Below the pieces are notes generated by a model. The model ran no database searches and was not told where the DNA came from. It saw only the letters and a list, made by a program, of their open reading frames with translations. Shown piece by piece: positions 1 to 12,105 of a stretch of 64,000 nucleotides of DNA. The translations under genes were made by a program, and so were the position numbers. Origin of the DNA: Wuchereria bancrofti. Lineage: Eukaryota; Nematoda; Chromadorea; Rhabditida; Onchocercidae. The stretch lies in the NCBI GenBank assembly GCA_005281725.1, contig SSBO01000012.1, positions 16,525,865 to 16,589,864 on the forward strand, written 5' to 3'. How positions within the stretch are numbered: position 1 is the first letter of the stretch; each line of letters starts with the position of its first letter.

Positions 1-15
1 AGATAGATAGATAGG

Positions 16-66
<51 letters not shown>
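1..66. repeat. (AGAT)n microsatellite
   Basis: Near-perfect AGAT tetranucleotide array running off the left edge, with one AGGT interruption near position 15. It is simple sequence with no coding content. Confidence 0.97.
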
Positions 67-3000
67 CTGTAACTGTAAATTCATGTTTCTCAACTGATCG
101 ATGTTTCTTCGTCCTCGTTCTGCTCTCGGATGGAATGAACGGATAACTTTTATCTGTTTGTCCCTAATCGGATAAAAGTGCTACTATAAAGGGCTGCTAA
201 TTGTCGACCAGTAAAAATGAACCGTTTGATCTGATTTTTGTGCACGGCGATGAAGAAAGCTTTGACGGAGATGTGCTGGTTGGGTGACTCACGATGAAAG
301 TTAACTGACAAGGCTTATCTCTTCTTTTCCCTCTCTAACATACCTTTCCTTGTCTTCCCTTTCCATGGTGCTTTGCTCTGCTCTGCTCTTGGGATATTTC
401 TTCCTGCTCACTGAACTAACGTAAGCCAGTCGTTGAGCCACTCATAGTAAAACTCCTTTCTGTCATTCCTTTAAACGGAAACAAAGTCACCTATGTCCTT
501 TCGCAATAGATGTTTAAGCAATTCAGAAATTCCTATCGAAACCATAAATTTAGAACTATCATTTCATTTCCTTCTGGTGTTAGCAGCGCTTTTTAGCTGA
601 AACTTCTCAAACTGGAACTTCAATTCAAAGTAATTACTGACTTCTTAGGCAAAATGCCATCATTAATAACCTCTCTATGGTCAATGAATTCAAATTTAAT
701 TCAAATTCAAATTATTCAAATTATGCTATTCCTGTCCAATTGAAGATCTGGTCAGACGACATCGAAGTCCAAATTTACTTTTCACTTTTCTGGAGGGCAA
801 ACTTTACAGAGCAAGGATTTCATTGAGCTAAGCTTTTCTCGATGTGCCTGTCTCCTTTTTGGCCCTATTAAAATAATAGCGATAGAGCCTTATCTTCCTA
901 AGGAAGATGCAATGAGTTTAAAAAATATAATGTAACTGCCACCAATTTTCAGGCGGAAATGTGCTACAATAATACATAAGTTAGGTATTTTTAAAATTCT
1001 TTCAAGAATTGAAAATAAAAATGACGAACTGTTTAGTTAAAATTTTAAGAGTAATATGGTTGCTGATATCTTTGAGCAATGATTCCACCGTATCGTCTAA
1101 ATTATCCGTAATTTGATCGAATGGCAACGCTTTCCAATTTGCTACCTGTACCAAGCCTGCAATATTGATATCTTTGCTTTCTAATTAAGAATTATAGAAT
1201 TAGACGCCATTAATTGCACTAAGTTGCAGGAACAACTTGGTCAACCGTATTCTATCTGGAAGACAAAGTTCATTTAAGCAGAAACAAGGAAATATGGACG
1301 ATGTTATTTGTTTTATCTTTGATCACAAGTTCGTAATCGATATCACTCAGTTGAAAGCACTTTACCAAGTCAATAAATGATAAAAATCTCAGTGTGTTTA
1401 TCACATAATTTCACACAACGCCAGCAAAATAGTATGTCTGATAGCAAACAATAAAATGTTTGATCCAAAGCTTACTTTTCATTCAGCTCGCATCCTTTTC
1501 ATCAACTCGTCCAAATGGAATGTTTGTCTTCTTGTAAGACGGTAAACTAGCTACAGTAGTCTGTATGTTGATATGGGATTGATGATTAGATCACGTGATT
1601 ATTCAACCCTTATCAGCTTATCGCAATTAATAAAGTCATTATTACTATTATCACCACTATGATCATCCATCCATCTCATAAAGACACATAACTAGAAGCC
1701 GATCCATCTTCTAGCTCCTTATCAGTTAATAGATTTAATAATGCTTTTCCATCTTATAGCTTGCCTTGCTTAAAATTTGTTTGCAGAACGTTGAGCATTA
1801 CACTTACTGCCATCATTTCACTAATTTCATTTTTAAACGAATGACAACTGAAAGTGATAATCTTTAACAGAATAAAAATTCCTGGCACAACTATGTATAT
1901 GCTTAGTATTCTTTTGTTTTTAATTACATTAAAACACTATCCTCCACATAAATGAATTCTTTTTAGCTTATCATGTAGTAAAGGGCACCATCCAGAATTC
2001 AAATTTTGTTAGAAGACAGAAAACAAAGCAATTTCCACCCGTAAGGCAATTGAAGCTTAATTTGGATTTCGAATTCATTCAAAAAAGAATGAACGTGGTA
2101 CAGCAAAACAGCATTCAAATTCATTTTGCTTCGTTTTCTTCAACTAATTCATTTTTCTTTGAATGCTAGATTTTCAAATTTTTATTTCAATCTTTATAAG
2201 TGGAACTTCAAGAATCACCGGGATTGCAGCATTGCTTTAATCAGTCCAGTAATAGTCTTGAATGTAACTATAATAGGTACATTCCACTTATCTACAATGC
2301 AACATCTTCCTTACCTCCTACCTGTATTCTTTATCTTGAAAGAAAAAGTAGGAGCAATGAAATAGACAGCAATTTTCAATTTTCAAATCTACAAAGCAAT
2401 GCATGCCTGTCGCTAACCAGTTGTTATTCGGATTGAGTTATGCAAGACTTATGAAGATTAAAAAAACCAGTTTTTTCTGGATTTTCATTCTCCGCTACTA
2501 AATGTTAATGTAATGCGCTCTGGCGGATGATAGGAAAAGACGAAGTGAATAATATGATATTATGTTTCGTGCTGAAAATTTAAAAAAAATTATTTTGTTC
2601 TGTTTAGGGATTTCATCATTGCATTTATAACAAAAGAAAAATAGGAAGGAGACAAGATACGACGCTGCTTTGTTAGGACCTATGATTTTGCTGTCACTTT
2701 GTGGTTTTGATGTGTGACGGTACTTTTTTCTCGTTCACACTGAAGAGCTTCCCTGACTGCTAAGATATATTTCGCTGTTGTATCCCTGTCCCGGTTTTTC
2801 TGCTCTTCCATGTCTCCATCTCATTTCAATTAATAACTTGTTTTAAGAAATAAGCACTCTATCAATTACCCTCTCTCTTCCCTCTTGCCACTCTGGAATA
2901 AGCAGTTCAGAGAAAACAGCACCTTTTTACCGGAATTCCTCTCAACATCGTCCTTGATATTACTTTTTTCTCTACTTTCACCAAAATTTTCCACAAAACC

Positions 3001-6000
3001 ACAAAAACAGGTCCACTTTCTTTATTTTCAAATCGCAACGATGTTCGTCATCGTTAGGTGAAGCAATAAAAATTCAAGGTGCATTGACAACAACGTTTTC
3101 CTGATCTCAATGGCGTACCTCATTCAACAAAAAAATGATGATAAGTATTACGCAGTGCTAGATTACCTAGAACTTATTCTAATGAAAGTTGAAAATTATT
3201 AATTGTATAATGTATTAAATAATGAAGCACACTTCTATATTTGCATATGCAAAAATTCTCTTAAAATATCACTGGAATTCGGTTATAGAATGCTATCGGC
3301 TATGAATTTCGGGAAATTGTTTAATTTTCTTTCAATAATTTTAAAATATTTTAACAACTGTTTGTCCAAGGTTCCTTTTTTTTTGAACTTTTCCTATCAC
3401 CATAACATTTTAGGTGATAGCAAAAGTTCGAAATTCTTTGCGATGTTTAAAGACAAAGTGTAGTGAAACTATATTGTAATTGAGATATATAGGTTTGATC
3501 CATTCTTTTAATGGTTGATCGAATAGACTATGGTGTAATAAAATAGTATCTATACAGCATTTTTACAACGCAGATAAAGATAGAAAGGGAAAGAAGTGAG
3601 ATAAACATTCAATTCTTGGAGAATATGTCAAAGATAATTAGTGACAACAAATCCACTTTTAACAAGGAGAAGGAAGAGCAGGAAGATAACGTGGCAAGGA
3701 ATTGTATGATCAGTGATTAACTGGTATACTAAGATGCAAAACAACTGATTGAAAATGGAAGGTATGTTAGGAAGGTCATACAAGAGACACAAAGTAGGTC
3801 CCTCCTCTCAGTAATTACTATTCAAATTAAATTTGATATGAGAAGTAAAATTATATTATTCCTCTTGTTTTCTGTTCTGTTTTCTGAAATCTAGTTATAT
3901 ACAACTTGTATGAGATTTTTAGGAAGGATCAGGTGCAGGATGAAATTTTTAGAATTTTTCCAAATCATATTTCCAAAAGTCTCTTTTCTTTACAATTTCA
4001 TAAAGAGCAAGCGACCTTGACAAAAATGGCAGCACACTGGCAATGCCAAGGTGAAGCCGCCGATAGGATTGAAGATATAAACGCAGTATAAGAAAAAAGG
4101 TATTTTGAATCATTTTTCAATCTGTTACTCCTGCAAATTCTTTGCAATGAAGATTGTCATGAGATGATGAAATTAAATTAAATACTTAAGGAGCACATAC
4201 AAAATTTATGTAAGTTCTCGTGAATTAAATTACTGAAATAGAAATTAGAGAGATGATAATACCATATACCAATAATGAATATAAAATGAGTAGAAACTAG
4301 CAGGTCATTTCACGGATTTTTAAAATTAACTGTAGTATGAAGTTTGAAGAAGGCTTTGTAATTGGTTTGTAGCAAATTTGACTCATTTTATGAGAATCAG
4401 TGATAAATAGTAGATGATCTATGATCTATGGAGAGACTAAAATCATTTTTTTTTTTATCACTAACTTTAATTCTGTCAGTTTTTTTGTACATACGAAACT
4501 TATTCCCACAATTATCATTAGTTTCTATACATGTGACAAGCTCTTCGTTCAATACTTTTGCCAAGTGACTTTTCGTAGTTTAGTTTAATATTTACAAAAA
4601 ATCAAGCTTCAAAGAAATACCCTGATTGCATCCATTATTTTCATTCATAGCTTTCAACCCCTCACAATCAAAACTCCATTATGAAGCTTGTGTTGACTCC
4701 TTAGCCATATCTGATATTAGGACTTTGTTAATTTGGGAAAAAATTCTCAACCGAATCGTTCTATCCTCTCTCTCGACATCTCTCTTCCTCACCTTCACTC
4801 ATTCTCTCCCACTCTCCTGCCCATCTTTCGTTCTACAAAAAGCAAATTCAAGGATAAATCGGGTAGTATGCGTAGTGCTTGTCATTTCGACTTTATCATC
4901 ATCTCAGATCGCGAAAATCGCCTGGCTCACCTTGAAAAATGAATAAGTCTGCATAGCTGTCGTCTTCTCTTCCTTCTTCCTCCTTCTTCTCTCCATCCTC
5001 CTTTCCCTCTTCAAAAGCAAACCTGAGTCTAGCCCAAACAATGACAATGTCGACCAGATAACGACGGCCACGACGGAGTTTTATAAAAATTCCAAATTGG
5101 ATGATGCACAGAGGGACGGTAGGGACTAATATACCTGTTCTGTAGTGTTAAGCAATGAGATTGACAAACATAATGCATAGATCTCATCTTTTTCTACAGC
5201 AACCACAGCAGCGAAGTTTTCAAGGGCGTTTCCAAAAATTTTCACTAACTTTCGATATCGAAAAATAGAAGATGGATTCATTGTCTAATTTATTGACCAA
5301 CGGAGTAACAGACTGAAGAATGATTGTACCGTTATAATAGCAACAGTAAACGATTGTGCTGATCAAGATAATTACAACGATTAGGATTGGATCAGTGAAT
5401 GGCTGACTACTTTGACGTCTCATGTTATAGCCTAAATAATACTTCAACTCAAAATTTCTGGTTGAATGTTTAGCCATATATTCACTTCAGATGAAAGGGT
5501 GACATTGAATTTAAATTAATTAATGAGTAAGTAAACACTTATTTTTTGAAATTTATAAGTGATATGTATTGAAATATGATTTTTGTACTGCAAAATATCT
5601 AGAAGAACTACAGTTATTTTGTAGCTATTTTCATTAATTAAAGTCAAAAATGAGATATGAAAATTTGCAAAAAAATGAGAAAAATATTGTGTAGAGAGGG
5701 ATGAACAAAAGAATTGGTAATTAGTCAATAATAGTGAGTCTCAATAGTAACATCGAATTTCCTTTACCTTCCCCTGCTCCTCCCCTGTCTCTTCATTATC
5801 CGAAATTTTTGCTCATATCAAAAAATTAGCTGAAAAATGCAAAACAAGCATTTATTTTAAGTTAAATGAAAAGGAAAAATATATGTAGTCGTTGATTGAC
5901 ACTTAATTTTGGGAGAGAAATCGAAATCCTAGTTAATCTACGCTTCAATTATTTTCCAAAGAGAGACGACAAACGGACATAATAGCCTCTAGCTTCTTTT

Positions 6001-6312
6001 AGGGGATTAGTACTGCCCAACACAAATCGCAGCCTGCTACTGTTACTGCCAGGAGATGTGGTTTCTGGCTTGGATTTAAGAAGTAGTAAGGATAATACCA
6101 GATAAGCCTAATTTAAATGATTGCTTAAAGAAGTCGCAAAGAATAAAATATATTTTAAAACAAAGGATGTTACATCGTCACAATGTTTGCAAATTCTGAA
6201 CATCAATCGGTAGGATTTTGCTATGCACTTTTTGAAACTACTTAAAAACTTTATCAGTGACTGAAACGTTTCGAAAGCTGAGTTAAAGTATAAATAAAGT
6301 CAAAAGATCAAC
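67..6312. other. Gene-poor AT-rich stretch, possibly intronic
   Basis: No exon chain could be supported on either strand. Open frames are short, lack family motifs and do not join through plausible splice sites. Short AAATTC-type direct repeats occur around 690-730. If the ULD-like exon at 6313-6552 belongs to a gene continuing leftwards on the minus strand, this stretch would hold its introns and any later exons. I searched the minus strand here for a homeodomain recognition-helix signature (WFxNxR) and found none. Confidence 0.5.
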
Positions 6313-6552
6313 CTTTTGAATTGACGGCCAATTGCGGCATGCCTAAAGCACTAAGTACTGTATCGACCAGCTGACTGAGCAAGGTCGCACCGGAAACAAT
6401 TGCATAAGAATCGACAAGCATATGACCATCACGTGCGCAAGTGAGGCAATGTTGTGGTCGAACCGATTCCACTACAACGCGCACCGGGAACATACTCATA
6501 TCGAGCGGGATTCTAAATCCTTTCGAGTAGCTCGCGGGAAATCCAGCTCTTT
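6313..6552 (-). CDS. Isolated internal exon encoding a ULD-like domain (SATB / defective-proventriculus type)
   Basis: Seen: a 240 bp open segment on the minus strand between a consensus acceptor (TTTCTAG before 6552) and a GT donor after 6313. It encodes about 79 residues, needs one base from an upstream exon and passes one base on. The peptide contains MFPVRVVVESV, then a Cys-rich insert, DGHMLVDSYAIVSG and LLSQLVDTVLSALG. Known: this order (a PVxxVVE strand, VLV, then QLVxxALxxLG) resembles the ubiquitin-like oligomerisation domain of SATB proteins and of the Dve/DVE-1 homeodomain family, nuclear chromatin regulators. Inference: one exon of a dve-1-like gene whose other exons are far away. 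GC content and codon use stand out from the flanks. Neither the neighbouring exons nor a homeodomain was found, so gene identity is tentative; that the segment is coding is much more likely. Confidence 0.5.
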
Positions 6553-8162
6553 CTAGAAATGCAAATATTAACTAAGCAAAGTAAAGGTTCGGGAAAAAGT
6601 TAAACAACTATTAGAGACTGAACTGCAGTATTTGAAACTATTAGTTCGGATCACTGATCATAGAGAAAATCAATGACTTCAGTCCTTGAATAAAGGAATG
6701 GAATGAAAAAGTAGAAATGAAGTCATATTTTTATCTCCTATCCAAGACAATTTCAGAAAATTTTTACCCATAGGCTTTATTGAGGTTTTATTGATCTGTA
6801 GAAGAATAAATGACTTTTTACAAATGACCAATATAATATTTGAAATTCAAATTCAATATGAGTATTAATCAATGAGAAAACACCATGCGACTTACTTGTT
6901 TGGGACAATATATTTAAAGGAAGAAAAGAAAAGAAGTGTAGAAATAGTTCAAAATTTCGATCGGAGACAGAAGATAAGTTAAATAAGGACCAGAGACTGA
7001 CGGGTTCTGCGGTATCACTAGTGTTGACAACAGTTAATGTGGTTTTAGCCCGCCTTCTCGGTTAGTCGTCCTGAAATGCATCGGACAGTGATTTGTTTTT
7101 CCATAACTCACAAGATGTATTTTAATTCGTCCCGTAATAATAATAGGTTCTGCGGTAACTTTCCAACAATGAAAATATTATTGCAAAAGTTCAGGATAGC
7201 AGATTATAGAATGCGTGATCACTTAAAGATAAAAATAAAACTTGAAAAAATTTTTCAAAAGTCAGAGAAACAATGAAAATATTATTACAGAAGTTCAAGT
7301 AATTAAAATAGCTTAAAATAGTGACAAAAAAGAAAAAAACAGAAACTTAATGTCTTTGATTCCTAAAAATAGTCGCATTTTTTAATCATTTCCATTACCT
7401 TTTCTATTTATTTCTAATAGAAATTATCATCATGCAGTTACTAAGCGGAATTCGTTTCGCGAATTATAGTAATATAATAATTGGCAATAGGGAAAAGAGA
7501 AGCGATTGCTATGTACAGTGAAAAATTTTCGCATGTGCTTCATTCTTAACAGGAACGGAAAAAAAAATTATCGGTATCTTTTAATACGCTGATTTGGGTA
7601 ATGTGCTTATCATTACCTAGTAATTAAAGAACCTCGATAGCACGATGCACAAATGTGGTCCAATCAGCCTACTGATTTATAAAACCGATGATCTACGACT
7701 GAAAAACAATCAAGTTCTTTCCTAATATAATTTTTTTTAAATTAGTATCCTCAAAACAAAATAAAATTTAATTAAACAGCAACAGTCATTGGAACGTATT
7801 TCGGTCGAATGAAGTTGGAATCATTTGGAAATAAAATAAAGTAAAATTATACTATTTAAAATGTCCAGAATCAGATACTCAGAAAAACGTTTTTACAATG
7901 TATTTTTTAAGAATTAAACTAGACTAATTCTACAAATTTTAGATCAGGTTTTTCTTTTATTGAAAATGATATTATCATTATGCAATAGCGGATCATCTGG
8001 TAGACATAATCTAGGGTAGTTTGTTGTTGACCAAGAATTAAAAAGAGAAACGCTATGGACGAAAGTAGTTATTATCAAAAAGAAAACCGATCTAGTGGGA
8101 GTTAAGCAGGTGCTGCTGTTAGTGCTGATAAGAATGATCGTGAGGGATGGTCGAAATAAATC
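6553..8162. other. Non-coding stretch
   Basis: AT-rich, with no supportable exon. The exon upstream of the ULD-like exon was not found here, although it must supply a single leftover base and could be small. Confidence 0.4.
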
Positions 8163-8242
8163 AATGAATGAATGAATGAATGAATGAATGAATGAATGAA
8201 TGAATGAATGAATGAATGAATGAATGAATGAATGAATGAATG
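8163..8242. repeat. (AATG)n microsatellite
   Basis: About twenty AATG units in tandem. The same DNA read on the minus strand gives an artefactual Ser-Phe-Ile-His repeat frame, so that open frame should not be annotated as a gene. Confidence 0.97.
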
Positions 8243-8365
8243 GCATATCATTACGTTATCAGCGCCTATCACAGGTAAGCAAATGGATGAGAGGAAGGAA
8301 ACATCACCACCTCACCGTCACCATCACCGTTATCGTCACCCACCACCATCACTGTCACCAACACC

Positions 8366-8366
<1 letters not shown>

Positions 8367-8404
<38 letters not shown>

Positions 8405-8406
8405 GC
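8367..8406. repeat. (CAG)n trinucleotide repeat
   Basis: About thirteen CAG units with one CAA interruption, preceded by a CAC/CCA-rich tract. It would encode polyglutamine in one plus frame and polyserine in another. No surrounding exon structure shows that it is translated. Confidence 0.9.
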
Positions 8407-8429
8407 TCTACCCTATCCGAGGCGGTGAT

Positions 8430-8700
8430 CACTGACTCCCTCCCTCTCTGTCAAGTGAGCCATCTGCCCACTAACTGTCTGATTAAATCAAGGATAGATA
8501 GAACTGGAGAGCGATGCATATCTATCTGTAGTCGGTGCAGCCATCCGTCTTCCAAGGCTCCGCCCTGAGCAGCTTCAGGCCTCAAAGATACCGTCAGATA
8601 AGGGCCACGCCCTCGTGCGACTGATATGGATTTGTTCGCAGTTCTGAGGATACGAGCGGCTGTTAGGAGCTTAATGGGAGCCATCACTGCATCTTCTTTG
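8430..8700. promoter_or_regulatory. GC-rich island with GC-box-like motifs
   Basis: This segment is far richer in G and C than its surroundings. It contains CTCCGCCC (near 8560) and GGGCCACGCCC (near 8602), which read on the other strand as GC-box / KLF-type GGGCGG and GGGCGTGG. A 78-codon minus-strand frame covers part of it but has no recognisable domain. It lies about 2 kb upstream, on the minus strand, of the ULD-like exon, so it could be a promoter or enhancer, or a first exon. The function is inferred. Confidence 0.3.
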
Positions 8701-9216
8701 CTACCGTACTCTGGCCAACTGCTAGATTTTATGATATCCGTTTACTGTAGATCGTTATTGACATTTGACATTAATAATTCCGGTTGTTGATCTGGTAAAG
8801 AGTGTCATTGGATTCGCACTTCATTTAGGGATCTGAAGATTATGCATGAATTCGAAAAATACGCCTATTTAAACGGTTCATTTTATTCCGTAGTTTCTGA
8901 AGAGAAGTTATGCGCTAATGTTACTAATGAGGACTTTAACGAAGCCAGGTCTGCCTTGTTGAATTTTCGATATGAATACTATCAACTACACTCTTCACAG
9001 TGATATGATATCACCAACTATCCCCTTCGATTTCATATGATCTCTTCATCAATTGCATCATACACAGCAGAGTAGGAAAATATTTTAAAAAATCACAAGG
9101 ACTAATTAGGAATCGAATTTTTGACAGTAAACGTTAGCATTTATGTAACTTTCACCTGTTGTCGTGCTATGGGATGACATTGGTGAAGGTGATGTAGGAA
9201 GCATTTAGGGTTGTCA

Positions 9217-9250
9217 CTGCTGCTACTGCTGCTGCTATTGCTGCTTTTGC

Positions 9251-9283
<33 letters not shown>
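9217..9283. repeat. (CTG)n/(GTT)n trinucleotide repeat
   Basis: Imperfect CTG/CTA/TTG units pass into a run of about eleven GTT units. The polyleucine frame that results is an artefact of the repeat. Confidence 0.93.
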
Positions 9284-11511
9284 GGAAGGATGAAGAAGAA
9301 AGTATTTCAAAAAAGGTTGAAGAGCAGCTACAGAGGGCTAAAATGAAAGAGAGAGATGTGAAAATGAAGGTAGAAGAGAAGACCCTCCTTGCTACACTCC
9401 ATCACCAAACAACCAAAAAAGGTACAGATAAGTAGGAGTAGTAGCGGGCGACAAATCATAACTGGTTTTAGCGGATTGGAACAAATTTTTGAAGACGATG
9501 AAAGGGAAGAAGTGGAAATCGAAAAGGAAATAAAGGTGAAAGCCGCTTCTTGCAGTGCGCACACATACGCATGCGACACTTTCTTCGTTACTGCCAACCA
9601 AAAGATGATGTTGTTGGTGATAATGAAAGTAGTACGATAGCGATAATGATGATGTAATAATGATGTTAATATCCTTAATGAAAACAACGAATAATTTTTA
9701 GCGATTACTCCAAAGCTATTTAATTTTACAAAATAGACATTGAAAATAAACGATGAAGTTTTCAACAAATTATATTGAAAGTAAATTGATTGCTAACTGT
9801 AATATTAGTGGTGCTCTCAAAAACAGTGACAATAACACTAATAATAATACCACTAATGAAAATGATAGAATCAGTTAGTGAAGAAATTATGCTGAAAACA
9901 AGCAGAAGAGCAATTAATGTAATCAAACATTGCAAAATTACTTAGTCTTTTTGTAGAAAATTTTTGTTAATGGTAAAAATTGTGATAAGCCTTGGGCTGT
10001 GACAGCTTTCTTGAGTATAAGAAAATACTATAGCATGACAATTTTGGTTAGAAAAACAGTAGTGAAAACTGAAGTATTACAAATAATTATATCATTGATA
10101 ATGATATCGTCTTGCTGTGATAAAAGTTTTTTTTTGGTCGGAAGATTTATCTTTGCACTTGTTTGTTTGGTTGTGCAATCGCAGTGAATGTCAATGTATA
10201 TGCGTACGATGTCACTGAAAAGATCATAAAACTTTCTTTTCGCTTACTTAAGATTTACAATATTCATTTCTTTGTTCAATATATCTGTAACCGGAACTGA
10301 ACAAAAACTATTTCCACTTTTGCATCATTCCTGAATAATAATAATAATCCGACATGTCCACCTGTTCTACTAATTTATGTGGTATCTTGATAAGATACAT
10401 AATTTTATGAATACCACCTTGCCAAAACAAATAATAAATTGCATTACAGAAATTTTCACGAACATTGATTATTTCCTCAGTTGTCACTTTTCCTAATAGA
10501 CTTGAAATTTGAAGTGAACTTGCTAGATCGATATCTATACAGTTCGTTAGCAACTTAATCCCTTAAGCTCTGTTTTTTTGTTTTATTGTCCTAAACAGTA
10601 CGAGGAATGTGCAAATTCTTGCATATAGTAATTTCTATCGTCTTAAACAAAAAAAAGCACAAAGTTAAATCTTTTACCTGATGTTCAATGATTTTGAATG
10701 ACTGGTAATTAGTAATTTTAGAAATTATCCTACTATAATGTATAAAGCAGTAGCTACCAGTTAGTTTCTACCCTACAATTTCTATTGAATATGCAAGGAA
10801 CAGAATGCAATGATGTGAGAGGAAAAAAGTATCAGTGATAGTTCATATATCATGAAAGTTGATTAAAAACAGGAAAAGGAAACAACATAATAAATAAAAA
10901 TCAAGTTTTGGTCCGAACTAATTCTTAGGAGAAGTCAATGATGATGACTTGTAGAAGTAACAAATCCAGATCACGTTTTAAAAAAAAAACACTTTTCCAA
11001 TAAAAATAAGAAGAAATTTTGCTGAATTATAGCTATTTGCATTGTGCTGTTCTTTTTCTCTCCGAATAGCTTCTGTTATTCGTTAAAAAATATATTTGTA
11101 GCATCACACTTTGATACAGCGACCAAAAATGTCAATCATCATCAAAATACTCAGAAGTTCAGTGTTCGTTCGAACAGCTGATAGCAGTGCCATTGAAACC
11201 CATTAAATTTAGTCAATTAACTGACTTAATTACCGGATGAAAATCATCTATTTTACAGGAATTAATTAATACATGTTCGTTCTGGCTCATCAATTCTGAA
11301 AAATGCAAACCATAATACGACTGTTTATGCATTTGCCATTTCCTAATCTCACATTTGTTAGCAGTGCAGTTCAATTCAGTCCTTAAATAGTTGTTGAAAA
11401 GCAAAAGGAATATTCATAAAAACAAGCTTTTAGTATTATCTGCTCACCTTCCTTTACATCCGTTGTATTTCAAAAGTATGACAAGATTTATGTGAGACAA
11501 CTGAGCCATGA
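9284..11511. other. Non-coding stretch
   Basis: Open frames on both strands around 9.3-9.8 kb are compositional, and the longest (146 codons, minus) has no domain. Nothing else was supported. Confidence 0.4.
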
Positions 11512-11874
11512 ATGATTGTTAACAACAGTATTTCTACAGAGTTCATGACAGGACAATTACGGTACAGGAATTATTTTGGGATACCTGTTGAAACAGGGTA
11601 TGTACAGCAAGAGCAATGGTGGCAGTATTATAATAGCAATAACATCAACAACAACAGCATGACAATGATAATCCCTGATTTTCAGGAATATCCTTGCTAT
11701 GTGGAACTACCGAATCTATTCGCACTGCACCAGTACCAGCAAGGAAATAGCAGTAACAAGCAGCTTAGCGATCATAAATTAAACTGTGGAGAGAGCTCAA
11801 CATATTGGTGTGGAATTTGTTGCATTTTAATTCTTCCTCCGCCCCTGATTCCCTCTTCCTCCGCTTTGCTATAA
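11512..11874 (+). CDS. Unrecognised open frame, possible Gln/Asn-rich first exon
   Basis: A 120-codon frame starts at ATG 11512; the next in-frame ATG is 11545. The first 90 residues are polar and rich in Gln, Asn and Tyr, using the CAG, CAA and AAC codons often seen in the disordered N-termini of nematode transcription factors. The last 25 are hydrophobic and proline-rich and look like read-through. Possible donors inside it are the GTAACA after codon 81 and the GTGGAA near codon 101. No domain is recognisable and no downstream exon was found, so it may be a chance frame. Confidence 0.22.
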   Translation: MIVNNSISTEFMTGQLRYRNYFGIPVETGYVQQEQWWQYYNSNNINNNSMTMIIPDFQEYPCYVELPNLFALHQYQQGNSSNKQLSDHKLNCGESSTYWCGICCILILPPPLIPSSSALL

Positions 11875-12019
11875 ATCCCCGAAATTCAGAACTCCACCCT
11901 TGTTTTGGGCATATTGATTACGAATGAGTGAATATAGATGTATGTCTATGTGTGTTCGGGTATGTGCGTGTACATGTCTGTGCATGTGTACGGATGAGTG
12001 TCTCGCTCTAGGGCCTGCT

Positions 12020-12020
12020 C

Positions 12021-12054
<34 letters not shown>

Positions 12055-12105
12055 ATGATGATGATGATGATAGTGATAGTGATGGTGTTAGTGTTGCTGA
12101 TGAAT
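12020..12105. repeat. (GAT)n imperfect trinucleotide repeat
   Basis: GATGAT/AATGAT units grade into GATAGT. All three frames on both strands stay open through it, which explains the overlapping Met-rich, Ile-rich and Ser-rich frames seen here. Confidence 0.92.

Noticed and set aside
4023..4091. Short plus-strand frame starting MAAHWQCQGEAAD that ends near a GTATAAG donor
   Set aside because: The codon use looks plausible, but no partner exon or family match could be found.
5945..6064. Open minus-strand segment that could follow the ULD-like exon in phase
   Set aside because: The acceptor is weak and the peptide lacks the expected continuation of the ULD fold; the phase match alone is not enough.
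7944..8246. 100-codon minus-strand frame with a Ser-Phe-Ile-His repeat
   Set aside because: It is produced entirely by the AATG microsatellite and has no coding context.
8236..8568. Plus-strand frames with polyglutamine or polyserine
   Set aside because: They run across CAC and CAG repeats, and no splice structure or domain supports translation.
9328..9768. 146-codon minus-strand frame
   Set aside because: It is the longest small frame of the region, but it has no domain, overlaps plus-strand frames and ends beside a trinucleotide repeat.
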